Part shown: positions 32,586 to 43,969 of the stretch, piece by piece
Layout of the letters: the number at the start of each line of letters is the position of its first letter
Position numbering within the stretch: position 1 is the stretch's first letter
Source: Prillingera fragicola
Lineage: Eukaryota; Basidiomycota; Tremellomycetes; Trichosporonales; Trichosporonaceae
Reading direction: 5' to 3'
Assembly: GCA_002335605.1 (NCBI GenBank)
Contig: BEDY01000005.1
Span: 558,001-622,000 of the forward strand
DNA length: 64,000 nucleotides
Notes under the pieces: model-generated
Databases searched by the model: none
Told to the model about the DNA's origin: nothing
The model's input: only the letters and a program-made list of their open reading frames with translations
Position numbers and translations under genes: made by a program

Positions 32586-35463
32586 ATGGCAACAGTCGGC
32601 GACTTGTCCAAAAAGTACTCAGCCCAGCTGTCGCAGCTGCAGGTCATCTTCCCTTCTTGGGATGAGAGTGACCTCCTCTTCACCCTTTCAGACTCGAAGG
32701 GAAATGTAGAGGAGGCTGTCATTGCGATCTCTGAGGGTGAGTCGACGCGCACAATGCCATTGAGATGGCATTCATGGAGCTAGTCGCTGACAGCGTTCTT
32801 CCTTTCTTTCGTTCCACTTCTCTGCGCCTGGCAACAACATTGTCTGCCGTTTCTGTTTCTTTACCTCCTTTGCCGGGTACCCAGGTCGCGCGACTCAGTT
32901 CACTCAAGCCACCAAGAAGAAGCCAGCCAAGGCTGCTGCGCCATCCAAGTCACACGGCAGCAGGAATGCCGACTCTGGTGGCTGGGAGAGCGCCGAGAGC
33001 TTTGGCGCAGGTCGTGGCGGCCGCGCGGGTGGTGCCGCCGCTCGTGGTGGTCGTGGCGGTGGACGTGGAACGCGTGAGTTTGTCTGCTTTGATGTACGGA
33101 CTATCCTAACACCCCAGCAGAGGCAGTTCGCGGCGCGAGGATTGGACGCGGTGGTGCCCGGGGCGGTGCTCGTGGTGGCTTCGCCAACGTCAATGGCGCC
33201 GGCGCAAAGAAGTCGAACGGAGCCCCTTCGGACGCATGGCCCACTACCACGGCCACTAACCCCGAAGAGTGGAGCCGCCAGGTTGAGCAGGCCGAGGCAG
33301 CGTCTGCCCACGAGGACGACGGTGGATGGGGCGAACCCGCTGAGTCCAAGGCTCCTGAAGTCAGCAACAGTGACGACTTTGCCGCTGCCGGTGGTTTCAG
33401 TGATGCACCTGCTCCCAAGGAGCTTGAGGCCGCTGTCAAGACTGGCGGTACTGCCTGGCAGACGGACGCACAGAAGCCCGCTCCAGCCGTCGCCAAGTCC
33501 ACCGTTCCTGCGTCGATTCCCAAGGCCAAGATGACTTGGGCACAGATCGCAAAGTAAGCAAATTGTCACGACGAGCACTAACAAATGCAGGCCTATCGAA
33601 AAGCCCAAGCCCACTCCTCCCCCTGCCCCCAAAGCTGAGCCTAAGCCTGAGCGCGTTGCCGCTCCAGTCGCTACCGAGGAGGCTGCTCCTGAGCCCGAAA
33701 CAGTTGCCGAGCCCACCAAGGAGGCGGAGCCCGAGACCGTCGTCGAGGAGAAGGTTGAGGCTACTCAACCAGAGCCCGAAGTTGTCGAGTCGAAGACTGC
33801 CGAGGAGCCCGCCACTGCCGACGTCGCCGAGCCCACGCCATCAGATGCGTCAGCTTGGGCGGATCCCGCCATCGCGTCGGCTACCGCTCCTGCTGCTGCT
33901 GCCCCCGAGCCCGTTACGACCTACACTGGTCCTCCCGGCTTCAACACCGTTGCTGCCAAGGCCGTTCAACAGCCCCGAACCAACTCGCGTGCTGCTCAGC
34001 GTTACAAGAATGCCGACGGCCAGGCAGTTGTTCTTCCTGCATCTGCGAGCGGTGTCTCGGCTGTCGAGGTTCAGTTCGGCAGCTTGAGCTTTGGTGGTTT
34101 GAACGGTGATGGTGTTGAGGCGCCTGTCCAGCCCGAGGCCGCGGCCGAGCCCGCCGCTTCTTCCGCCACCGCGTCTTCTCCTGTTCGTTCGTCTGCCCCC
34201 GCGGCTGCTGCCCCTTCACAGCCCGCGGCTACCGCTGCTCAGACTCCTGCTTCGTCGTACTACGGCCAGCAGCAGCAACAGCCTCAGCAACCCGCCGGCT
34301 ACCCACCTTCGCAGACGCTGCAGCAGCAGATGCAGGCCTACCAGTCGTATGGCCAGCAGCAAGGCCAGCAGGGCCAGCAGCCCCAGGAGCAGGGTGGTCA
34401 GCAGTCGCAGCAGTTCTACCGCCAGGACTACTACAACCCCATCGGCTCCCAGTCGCAGCCCCAGCAAGGCGAGTCCCAGCAGCAGGGCCAGCAGGGTCAG
34501 CCCCAGCAGCAGCAGCAGGCCCAGCAGGGCCAGCAGCCCCAGCAGCACTCTTACGACAACGCTCCTTTCGGCGGCTTCAGTGGAAGCCAGCAGTTTGGCC
34601 AGCCCGCCCAGCAGCACGAGTATGGCCAGGGCCGGTCGTTTGACTCGTACTCGTCTGGTTACCCCCCCCCCCCCGCCGACGAGCCCAAGCAGTCCGCCCC
34701 CGCACCTTCGCACTCCTCCGCCCCCGCCCAGCCCCAGCAGAACCTCCCCCACCAGCAGAACCAGTACTACTCTGCGCTCGGCAACATGGGCTACTACCAC
34801 TCGGGCCCGTACAACCCATACTACCAGTACGGCCAAGCCCCCAACCCCGGATTCCAGCAGTACTACCCCATGGCCGGCCGTAACCTTTACGGCCAGCCCG
34901 CTCCCCAGGCGCCTCCTGCTCCCATTCCCGCCAACAAGCCTGCTGCCCCGGCCGCGCACCACTCGCCCTACGGGGCTCCCGCCGCGTACCCCTCATCGTC
35001 TGGCTTCGACGACCAGTCGTTTGGTCTTGGGCGCTACGGCGACTCCAAGGCAGCCGGTACCCCCCAGGTTGCCGGTGCTGCCCAGGGCCAGCAGAACCCC
35101 CAGCCTATCGGCGGCTCCCTTCCCCAGTCGGGCTACCCTTCGCAGCAGGGCTTGCACAACTTTTTGGGCGCGTCGTCGGCGTCTTCGGGCTCCGCTCAGC
35201 CTAACCGTCCCCAGGCCGGCACCCCCGAGGACAACTTCAAGTCGCAGACGGCCGCTGGTAGCAACTCCGCCACTGGAGCTAGTGCTACCGGCGCTGGAGC
35301 ACGCGCACAGCCCGCCCAGCCCCAAGGCGCTCAGCAGGCATTTGCCTCGTACCCGTACGGTGGTTACCAGAACCACGATTGGTCACCCTATGGCCAGCAG
35401 CAGCAGCAGCAGCACTACAGCGGCTCGAGGAACGGTGGCGGCTATTCGGGCTGGCAGCAGTAA
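32586..35463 (+). CDS. DEF1: RNA polymerase II degradation factor DEF1-like
   Basis: An 882-residue protein like yeast Def1, which promotes ubiquitin-dependent removal of stalled RNA polymerase II. Exons are 32586-32736, 32885-33073, 33118-33553 and 33591-35463. A CUE domain is at residues 14-50 (QVIFPSWDESDLLFTLSDSK). It is followed by an RGG-rich segment (GRGGRAGGAAARGGRGGG), an acidic/proline middle part with MTWAQIAK, and a C-terminal half dominated by Gln, Pro, Tyr and Gly (QQQQPQQPAGYPPSQTLQQQ). The acceptor of exon 3 is a CAGCAG tandem, and both versions stay in frame. A run of 13 C lies in exon 4. Assignment rests on the CUE plus Q-rich layout. Confidence 0.85.
34662..34674 (+). repeat. 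13-base poly-C tract in DEF1 coding sequence
   Basis: Thirteen consecutive C encode part of a polyproline stretch (YPPPPADEP). A gain or loss of one C would frameshift the last quarter of the protein; at the given length the frame continues to the natural stop. Confidence 0.9.
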
Positions 35464-35869
35464 GCACGCCAGTTTGTGTCGGCGCCACGCCCCACTAGCC
35501 AGCTAGCATTGTCTTTCATCTGTTTGTCCCCCTCCTCCGAATTCACCCCTTCCCCCGTCTGTGCCAACAACACCAACAACACCAACAACACCAAATCGCT
35601 TTTAGCATTCACCCTCCGAATCCACCTTAACCGTCTCTCGTTCGTAAATCAATCAGCACGTGTCAACCGCCCTGGTCCGTGTGCGGCCTGGACGAAAACC
35701 TTGTAGTTGATGTGTCCGCTGAGGAAGAAGAGTCGATGCACTGGTTGAAGCAAATGACTGGTCTTGAGACTGATATTATTCGGCTGGCTCACTGACTCTG
35801 GCAATACGATTATATCGCAAAACCATGCCCACAGCCAACGCGTTGAGTAAAATGCATCGGTATTGGCTA
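35464..35869. other. convergent 3' region of DEF1 and ASCC2-like genes
   Basis: About 400 bases between two convergent stops. It contains a small 9-base repeat (CCAACAACA, three exact copies at 35564-35590) within a C/A-rich stretch, and no gene. Confidence 0.65.
35564..35593. repeat. 9-base tandem repeat (CCAACAACA)
   Basis: Three exact copies plus a partial copy lie about 100 bases after the DEF1 stop, probably in its 3' untranslated region. Confidence 0.85.
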
Positions 35870-37921
35870 CTACTCCACACCCATACGGGACATTTTCTTA
35901 TCGTGTCCCCTTGTACGCACCGCGTTGGAGTGCCCGCGGCTGCCCTTGCTTGCGCCTCGGCCGCGTCCGCCGCCACCTCCGCCTCGACCACCTCCGCCTC
36001 TGCCACCACTGCCACCGCCACCGCCGCCGCCGCCACCGCCGCCGCCACCGCGTGACGCACCACCACCTCCACGGTTGTCGTCCTTGGTCTTTGGCTTCTG
36101 CGGTGCACTTTGAGGTTCGCGGCTCCACTGGTGCCTCTCCAGAATGGCATCCTTGTGCGGCTACGGCACGTCAGCTGGTTTCCGGTTTGGGAAGCTTGTA
36201 CGTACGTTGCGGTCCAGCATAATTTTCCATCCCTCAATCTGCCCGTCGTCCATGCCAGTTGCCTCGCGGAGGGCCCGGCGTGCGGGTCCTCGGCGGGTGC
36301 CCGAGTCGCGATTGAACACGTCTGGTGTGCGCAGGTACGCCAACTCAAGCTGAGTCTGACTGTTCGAGGCATTGGGGCGAGCGGCGTGACCTGGAGGAGG
36401 GCTGGCAGATCGGTCGCTGGCAGACTCTCGATCCGAGTCATCGCCACTTTCATCACCCGTCCGCACCCGTACGCGAATACGTGCAGCTGGGGCCTCGTCG
36501 TCGGGGTCATCATCCTCATCATAACCGCGGTCGGGCCGATAGGTCGTGCCATGGGCCGCGGCTACTGCTCGCGCGGCCTCCTCAGCCTCCTCGGCCTGCG
36601 CCTCCACGAGACGCAAGATGCTAGCGCGGAGCGTGTCTGGAATCTCCTCACCGAGAGCCGGTTCGCTGGCGATATTAGCTTCGTCAGTTATTCAAGGCGT
36701 GAATACTCACTCTGTAGCACCTTTAATACGGATCCTTGACAAGTCCAAGTCATCATCCCAGTTGCTTCGGCGCTCAGATTTAACCGGTTGGGCAGTCTGC
36801 TGAGCACTGGCGTCGTCGGCTGCACCGAAACCTGCAACACGAGCAGCAGAAAGCAGCTCGCCCAGCTCTGGAGGCAAGGTTCCGCCCAGAATGGCGTCCA
36901 CCAGCGGAGCAGCCTGCTCCTCTGGAGTAGCTTGGGAGCCACCAGTTGCCGTAGCAAAGGCAGGGTGGGCAAGGGCATCGGCAAGCAGATGGGAGGGAAG
37001 CAATGGAAAGAGGGTGAGCAAAGGAGCCAGCCGCTGGTGACGTTTAGCAAACGTCTGAGGCGTAACACTCACTGCGTCGTCGGCTCGTGTCTCATCGTGC
37101 AAAGCTCGTAAAATCTCTGCCTGTTCACTACCCAGTGACCCACGGCGGGCAAAGAGAGCGTAGTCGTCCTTCAGGCCGTTGTCGATGAGCGGCTGCTCTC
37201 CCAACTTGGGCCCAAGGAGGCGCTTGAGACTTTCATTTTCTTGTATCAAAAGACGCACCAGTACGAGGACCTCGGCCTTGGCCTGTACAGCCCTCTTTTC
37301 AACCCTTCCACTTAGTCGGGCATACGCTCCAGAGAGCGCCGGCACCACCGCATCGGCCTCTGCGCGGACGACGGATGCCGTGGCGTCATGAATTCGTAGC
37401 AAGGCATGAATAAGGCGGGCCGAAGTGGTAAGGATGGTAGCCAGATCGGCGGAGACCGCAGCTGAGCCAATACGAAGCACAAGGGAAGATATTAGGGATT
37501 CAACTTGGTCTTTCATGCGTTGCGTCTCGAGAACAGAAGCCAACGCTGGCCGGAGCAAGCCAACTTCGGCCGGGTATGCCAAGAGCGCGTCGCACATGAG
37601 CGCTAAGGTGATGTCCTCAGGAGAGTTCTCAGCGAGACCCACAAAGGCGTGCAAGGGTGACAATGGGGTGTCCACTCGCGTTCCATCTAGGCGGAGCCGT
37701 GCCAGTGTACGAAGTGCGAGGGCGAGCGGCGCCAGTTGTGCCGCTGGACCTTCAGGACCAGCTTTGGAAACGTGCTCGGACAACAGAGGGAGAGCGCGCG
37801 GAGCGAGCTCTCGTGGTGGGGGTGTATCAGGAACGGTCGCAGTCATATCGAGACTCTGCGAAAAGAGATTGAGCGCGGGTTGTGGTGTTGTTGGGAATGC
37901 TACGCCATTAAAGGTGTTCAT
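35870..37921 (-). CDS. CUE-domain protein, ASCC2/Cue3-like
   Basis: A 653-residue protein resembling ASCC2/Cue3, the ubiquitin-binding subunit of the complex that splits stalled ribosomes. Exons are 36711-37921, 36206-36665 and 35870-36160. The N-terminal half is helical. A CUE-like segment reads LTLFPLLPSHLLADALAHP and PLVDAILGGTLP. After an acidic Arg-rich linker comes a conserved C-terminal block (LELAYLRTPDVFNRDSG, MDDGQIEGWKIMLDRNPHKD). The tail is a Gly/Arg tract rich in GGN codons followed by KGSRGHSNAVRTRGHDKKMS. The acceptor of exon 2 is GCCAG, since the nearer AG gives a stop. The ATG at 37921 is the first in frame; a second Met about 26 codons on is possible. Confidence 0.8.
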
Positions 37922-38144
37922 CGACCACACGAAACACACTCGATTTTCGGATCCGGACAGCAATGTCCAGGCACGGCCATATATTTTGTCAACTAAACTG
38001 GCCGATTTGCGAGCATGCAGCCATTATCTCAGTCTGGCTTGGCGTTGAATCGGCGCACCTCTAAGTAAGATCCATGAAGGGTATATATGGTACCAATGTA
38101 CATACACGGCAGTCTCGCCATCCACGCACTCCAATTCCAGCTGC

Positions 38145-40281
38145 TTAACGACGCTGGGTCTTGCCCGCCTTGCGCTTGCCCGCCAGCATCCACTTGGGGC
38201 GAGTGATGGGAATATGCCTGTCGGACTCTGACGCCTTGGCCAGACGGTTGGGCTCGCGCTGAGCGAACTTGCGGAGCAGATGAGCCTTGTCGAGCTGCTC
38301 GGTATTGGCCAGACCGGCCAGGAGGGAGCGCTTTCCCTTCGCGGTGACACCAGCGCGGCCACCAGCAGCCTCGGCATCCATGTCGACGTCCATACCGCCG
38401 TCGCTGCCACCGTCCTGGAAGTCGCCAGACTCTGCGCGAGCAGCCTCGGCAGCCTCCCAAGCAGCACGCTTTTTCGCAACGAGACGAGCGGCACGCTTCT
38501 CGAGTGCGGCGGGGTCGTGGCCAACTCGGCGCATGCCCTGGGTGAACTCGGTAATGGTAACAGGGCGCTTCTTGCGGGGAATAATGGGCTTGTTCTGGAG
38601 CTTGTTCTTGTCCTGACTGAGCTTCTTGATCACAGCCTTGCGCTTGCGGACCTGGTCGGCGGCATCAAGGAACTCCTCCTCGTCCGAGTCAAGCATCTCC
38701 TCCTCGTCTGAGGCGTAGAAGCCCTGGGCCTCAAGCTGCTCCTCCTCGCGCTCAAGCGCCTCGAGCTTCTCAACAATGTCGGGGTCGATGAAGTCGGCCA
38801 CGTTCTTGCCGTTGAGAATCTCGGGCATGACGTCGTACTTCCACGAGTCGTCGGCAAGGAGGTAGTCGCGCTTGATGTCCTGAGTGTAGATACCAAGCCA
38901 AGGGTTGAGGCCAACCTCTTGCTCGACGTCCTTCTCCAGCTTGCGGCGGTTGGGGTCCTCCTTGTCGTACTTGACGCGGCTCTTCACAGCGTCAGGGATG
39001 AATGGGGCACGGTCAACATCGTCACGCTTCTGGGGCACGGCGACGTGAATCTTGTTGGCAACCGCCTCAATGCGGTGACCGCGGAGCTTCTGCTCAACAC
39101 GGTGGGCCAGCAGAAGCTCACACGCCTTGTTACGGACGTCCATGACACCCTCCTCCGAGTAGGTTGACGCCTCGACAACAGTGACAGTCTTGTCAGAGAG
39201 AATGGTGTCCACAAAAGCCCGGTTCTCAGGACTCAGGTCCGACAGGCGCACAATGTCAATCTTGTTGATGACCAGGATGATGGGCTTGTTGGCGAACAGG
39301 GGCTTGATCGAATGGAAAAGCTTGCACTGAGCCTCGATAGTGTAACCACACTGCTCAGAGAGGTCCATGAAGTAGAGGACTGCCGAGCGCAGGTGGGCAA
39401 GGGCAGTAATGGACTGCATCTCGATGGTGTTCATCTCCTCGAGAGGATGGTCAAGAACACCAGGCGTGTCAACCACCTGCCAGCGGAGGTACTTGTAGTC
39501 CATGTGACCGACAAAGAGCGACTTGGTGGTGAACGCGTACGGTTGAACGTCGACGTCCGCGCGGGTGATCTTGTTGACAAAGGAGGACTTGCCGACGTTG
39601 GGGTAGCCACAGATGAGGAGGGTACGAGTGTTGGGGTCGATTGCGGGGAGACGCGAGATGTGCTGACGGACCTGCTCGAGGTAGGCAAGGGGATCCTTTT
39701 GCCTACGCATGATCGTGGCCATACGACCAAGGGCTGCCTTCTTGAGCTGCTTGCAGCGATAAAGCGAGTCACCAAACTTGAGGAGACGGACATAGTCCTT
39801 GGAAACCTGAGAAATGAGGTGACGAGCAGTCGAGATCTGTCCCAGGGCAAGCTTGTAATGGTTTTTGTCATACAAGACATTGAGGAGACTCGAGAGGAAG
39901 GGATGCAAATTGTCGAGGATCGGGAACTCGGAGAGAATGCGACCAAGCTTCTCGTCGAAGGTGTCCTGGGTAAACTTGACCTTGCGCATGTAGAAGTTAC
40001 GGATACGTGAGATCTGCGGTGGTCAGCCCTGGCGTGCTACTGCAAGGCAAGAGTTGGAGCGGCAAGAGCAGTAGACGGGTGCACGATGGTATGGTAGTGT
40101 GACCTCTTGTGTTCATTTCCCTCAATCGCACACTCCAGACCAAACAGTCAAATGTACGCACCTTAAAGTTCTTGTGGATGACAGTAGGCGTCTTGCGCAT
40201 GGTCGCGTTGAGCACCACATCAATAAAGTCATTTGATGTGGGGACCGGAGCGATGCTCTGAAGAGCCGAGAGAGTCGACAT
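38145..40281 (-). CDS. NOG1: nucleolar GTP-binding protein NOG1
   Basis: NOG1 (GTPBP4), a GTPase needed for 60S ribosomal subunit maturation in nucleolus and nucleoplasm. Exons are 40162-40281 and 38145-40013, joined by a 148-base intron after 40 codons; 662 residues. The N-terminal helical domain starts SALQSIAPVPTSNDFIDVVL. G-domain motifs are GYPNVGKSSFVNK (P-loop), the threonine region YAFTTKSLFVGH, VVDTPGVLDHP and VINKIDIVRL. The C-terminus is rich in Lys/Arg/Asp/Glu, with PIIPRKKRPVTI and KWMLAGKRKAGKTQRR at the end. Length and motif order are as in other fungi. It is divergent from SEN2. Confidence 0.96.
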
Positions 40282-40591
40282 GGTGGGCGACTAGGTGTTG
40301 GGTGAAAGGTGTTGGAAGAGTGAAAGCCCCTTGTCAGTCGTGGGGAGTTTTAAAAGATTGCCGCACTAGAAACCGGTACGAGTGCTCGCTGAGAATCGAC
40401 TGGAGACGGTGGGATGGGTTATGAAGAGCACACTTGCAGCTGTGGACATTCATGAAGGTGGACCGCAAAATCTCTGCTGCATCACGTGACAAATGAAAAA
40501 TCTGCTTCCGCTTTCTTGGGGCCCCAGCCTTCGTTATCATTTTCCTCGTCGAAAACAGACTCGACATCCACAACCTTTACTTTACGCCACC
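40282..40591. promoter_or_regulatory. bidirectional promoter of NOG1 and SEN2
   Basis: Only 310 bases separate the two start codons. A CACGTG box (within TCACGTGA, 40483-40488) lies about 105 bases before the SEN2 ATG and about 200 bases before the NOG1 ATG. Confidence 0.6.
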
Positions 40592-42229
40592 ATGAGTCTT
40601 CCTACGGCCGTGCCGCCGCCAGTAGCCCCAGGAGGTTTCCAGTCCAAGGGAGGAAACTGGGCACAGCGACAAGCAAAAGAACGCAAGTATGGCTCGCCAC
40701 TCCCGGTGCTCTTGCCAACTTCGCCTTTGCATCCTTCTTCCCGCCAGAGCAAACCGCCAGGTGCAGCTTCTGTCGGTGTGCTCGCCACATCCCCTTCTCG
40801 GGCAATCGAAGTACCCTCTGTTGTTGGAATTTTTGATGCAGCAACCCAGAGTGTGTGGGTTGCTGATGGGCAACACATGGCCATCCTGTTCAACCGTGGT
40901 TTCTTTGGAAAAGGGTCTCTGTCGCGGTCGGAGCCCGGGTGGAGGCAGCGCCGTGTCGACATTCTGCGAGGAGGTAATAGTGAGTGCTTGATTTTTGGAA
41001 CTGCTACTAATGAAAGCTCTTGCCGCTGAACAAGTTCGCGAGAAACGCCGACTGGAACGCAAGCAATTCAAGATTGACCGCGCGGCGGCAATGTTGGATG
41101 CGGCCAAGAAGGCTGAAGCCGTTCTAACCACCGGTCAACTGCCAGAAGATTTCGAGGCAGATGCCGAGGGAGCAACGGAGACTGGTCAGGCGGACGAGGC
41201 TGGGGCATCGTCACCTACACTCCCGCCTCCCTCCGTCTCCAGCTCTCTTCCAGCAGGGACGAATCTCAACGCACAGACATTTTTGGTTCGCCCTGCTCGC
41301 CCTGACTCCAACCGTAACCGTGGCAAGAAACCTTTTAAGCGGCGTCCACCACCACCTCCTGGTCAAGCTCGCCCTCCCCCTCCTCCCCCTCCACCGCCTG
41401 CGGATCCGTCGTCGGACGAGGCCAGTGAGGACGAGGCCTCGCTTGCGGTGAAAGATATGGAGCACCTCCAGCTTTCTCTTGAGGAGGCATGGTTCTTGTC
41501 TGCCGGACTCGGTGTTCTCAAGGTTTTGGATCCCTCAACTGTGAGAGCAGAAGGCAAGCAGAGTTGACTTGACAGGACACTTTCACTCCTTCCACCGCAC
41601 TCCTCTCGTTGTTCTTGACCCCTCCGTCTCCAGAGCAGTCGCTTGCTTCACCCGCGGCTCTATACCCTGACGACCCGCTGCTGGTGTCTTACGCTGCTTA
41701 TCACCACTACCGTTCATTGGGATGGTGTGTACGCTCAGGTATCAAGTTTTGCGTCGATTGGTTGCTGTATCGCCGGGGCCCAGTCTTTAGCCACTCTGTG
41801 TAAGCTGATTCTCAGTGACCGTGTCTGACATCAGTTTCTCTATTCTTATGGTGCCTGTCTACATGGACGACAAGGATCGAGCTGTGAGCCCATACGGTAA
41901 CACCGAATGGTTTCAGGACCGCATGAGCTGGAAGTGGATAAACACGGTTATGCGCGTCAACTCCCTGGTTCAAAAGGTATGTCAGTGACCAGAGTTGCGT
42001 TAACGATCAAGACTGTGATTATCGCGTATATTACAATCCCGTCATTGGATGCCTTCCCGGCCAGCGCGCGACTCCCAGATGGAGGGCTTGACCCGCGCAA
42101 GTTTAACATGCAGAGCTTGATGGCACATTACAGTGTGCGCGAGGTGTCATTGGTAAGTCAACAACCTGGATATCTTGGCCAACGCTGATACTTCAGATGC
42201 GGTTCAGCCCAGCCCGTCGTCGCGACTAG
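40592..42229 (+). CDS. SEN2: tRNA-splicing endonuclease catalytic subunit SEN2
   Basis: SEN2 cuts the 5' splice site of pre-tRNA introns within the four-subunit Sen complex. Exons are 40592-40979, 41017-41540, 41576-41799, 41835-41976, 42012-42152 and 42197-42229; introns are 35-44 bases, and the protein has 483 residues. The N-terminal part has [19 protein letters not shown] and [14 protein letters not shown], followed by a basic coiled segment ([16 protein letters not shown]) and a polyproline linker. The nuclease fold shows [19 protein letters not shown]. Candidate catalytic residues are the Tyr of YRRGP, the His of FSHSV eight residues later, and the Lys of VQKTVI. The residue after HS is Val across a splice junction, where relatives usually have Glu. 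Confidence 0.93.
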
Positions 42230-43969
42230 TAGAGAGAAATGTATTAAGCCGTGCACCGGCATACATGGTATCGTAGTCTATTGGCATGGTGACAGCCGAT
42301 CTACTTCAAATCGAAGGCTGAGCGACCCGGGACTTGTTACCAATAATGCGCAGTCGTGTTGAGGGTCAGTGGCCCAGTGGGATCACACTGCGTCAATTGA
42401 ACCCACCGAACTTCCATTGATCCATCGAAGTAGATGCACATGGCCGCTATGGCACGAATGGTGGCGGCTAGAGATCGAGGCAGGGCAGATGACTATGACG
42501 ATGTCTCAGCCGTAGCATTCATCGGCTCATGCGGTCATGCTGGACAGCAGCTGTGCAGCAGATCAGATCAGCCGCTCCGACGGGCCACAGTGACGTCGCT
42601 TGAGCGGCCAGAACGGCCACTATGACATGGGCGCTAGGTAACATGCCAGCCCGGCTATGCCGCCGAGACGGCCGAGCTTGCCGGAGGATGGAGACGATTG
42701 AGCTAATCATTCCCCAACTCCCCACGATCCCCACCATCCGAGCGTGGCGCATCGTTACGAAGAGTCCAACAAACGTCGCGTCTGGAGTCAGGCAAGGTCG
42801 CGTCTCAAGCTATCGCCGCGAGCAACAGTCTCATAACACGAGAAATGCTATCAAGGCACTGTTGACGCGTTAAAGAGAGTCAGCGTACGTTGTTCTGAGG
42901 ATCTGCCGCCAACACAATTTGCCACCGAGAACAGCGGGATATCTGCCTAAGCTTGGGCGCTGGTGCCTGCAGTAGTAGTCCGTGGCGATTTGTACAATTG
43001 GTGACACTCATGCCGATCGTGCGTGTGCCTTGCACACCCATGCCCACCCTCCGAAGGGCTGCCCCATGATAAATTTTGCCTGGCGCCTGTTGCGTCCAAA
43101 GGTGACACAGTGGTGAGCGGCAGCTACTCGGCGGTGGGCTTGTCCGCATGCCAGCCCAGTGACGACGCGTGAGTTGCGCTTGAGTGACATCTTTCCGACA
43201 CGAACGGCGGCCTTTCTATTGCCCTCCGATGTGGGGAAAAAGCCGGGGCTTCATGGGGCCGCACTTGTACGGACGGCAGCCCAGGCATGGCGTCAGAGGT
43301 CACAGTTTGCGGGAACAAAACACGCACACGGGCGTTTGCGCGTTTCGGGGAGTGTGCTCTGGCGCTCTGGGCGGGCCGGCAGCTTGCACAATGCGTACAA
43401 GGGGAGGCGGGGGATGTGGGCGGCTGAGGTGCCGCCTCCGCCACGGCCACGCACAGTGGCCATTTTGTATTTTTGCTTCCACCGCCTCGGTGCTCGACCG
43501 CGGCCGGGCGGATTGATCCGAGCACCGCCTGGCAAAAGCGCATGAACACTGGGGTGCCACACGTCTTTGATCCGATATCCCCGGCTTGAGAGTGGTTTGG
43601 CTCAGGGTTCAGTAAAAAATTGCGACCGTCTCCTCCCCTGGGCGATGCGATTTTAAACATCCCCGCTCCACCCCTTTCTTTCTTCTCCATCAACCCTCTC
43701 TCTCCCTCTCTCCCCTCTCTTCTTCTCCCCACCTCCCCCCCTAATAGAGGATTGCATTCGCCCGAAAGGCATCTGCACACGCGCTACGCAAAAAAACACC
43801 CTCTCATTCTCTAGATCGCCACACGAGATCGCTATCTTGCGACCCCCACAGAGAAAACTCGTAGAAAACCGCTCTAAAAACACACTCATCTCTACCCTTC
43901 CCACCGAAATCTAAGTGAGTATAGAGCTCTGGCATGGACGCAGAAAAGTGTTTCTGACGCGTTTTAGTG
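42230..43969. promoter_or_regulatory. upstream region of the eEF3 gene
   Basis: About 1.7 kb with no gene I can support. The last 300 bases become strongly pyrimidine-rich on the plus strand (especially 43675-43742), as expected for the leader of a very highly expressed gene. An intron in the leader is described separately. Short open frames between 42430 and 43560 lack any pattern. Confidence 0.6.
43915..43967 (+). other. intron in the 5' untranslated leader of the eEF3 gene
   Basis: A 53-base intron with donor GTGAGT, branch-like CTGAC and acceptor TTTTAG ends two bases before the ATG. This places the start codon at the very beginning of the second exon. Confidence 0.75.

Noticed and set aside
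34106..35506. 466-codon Pro/Ser/Arg-rich frame overlapping DEF1
   Set aside because: It is a frame-shifted reading of the Gln-rich DEF1 exon and has only low-complexity sequence.
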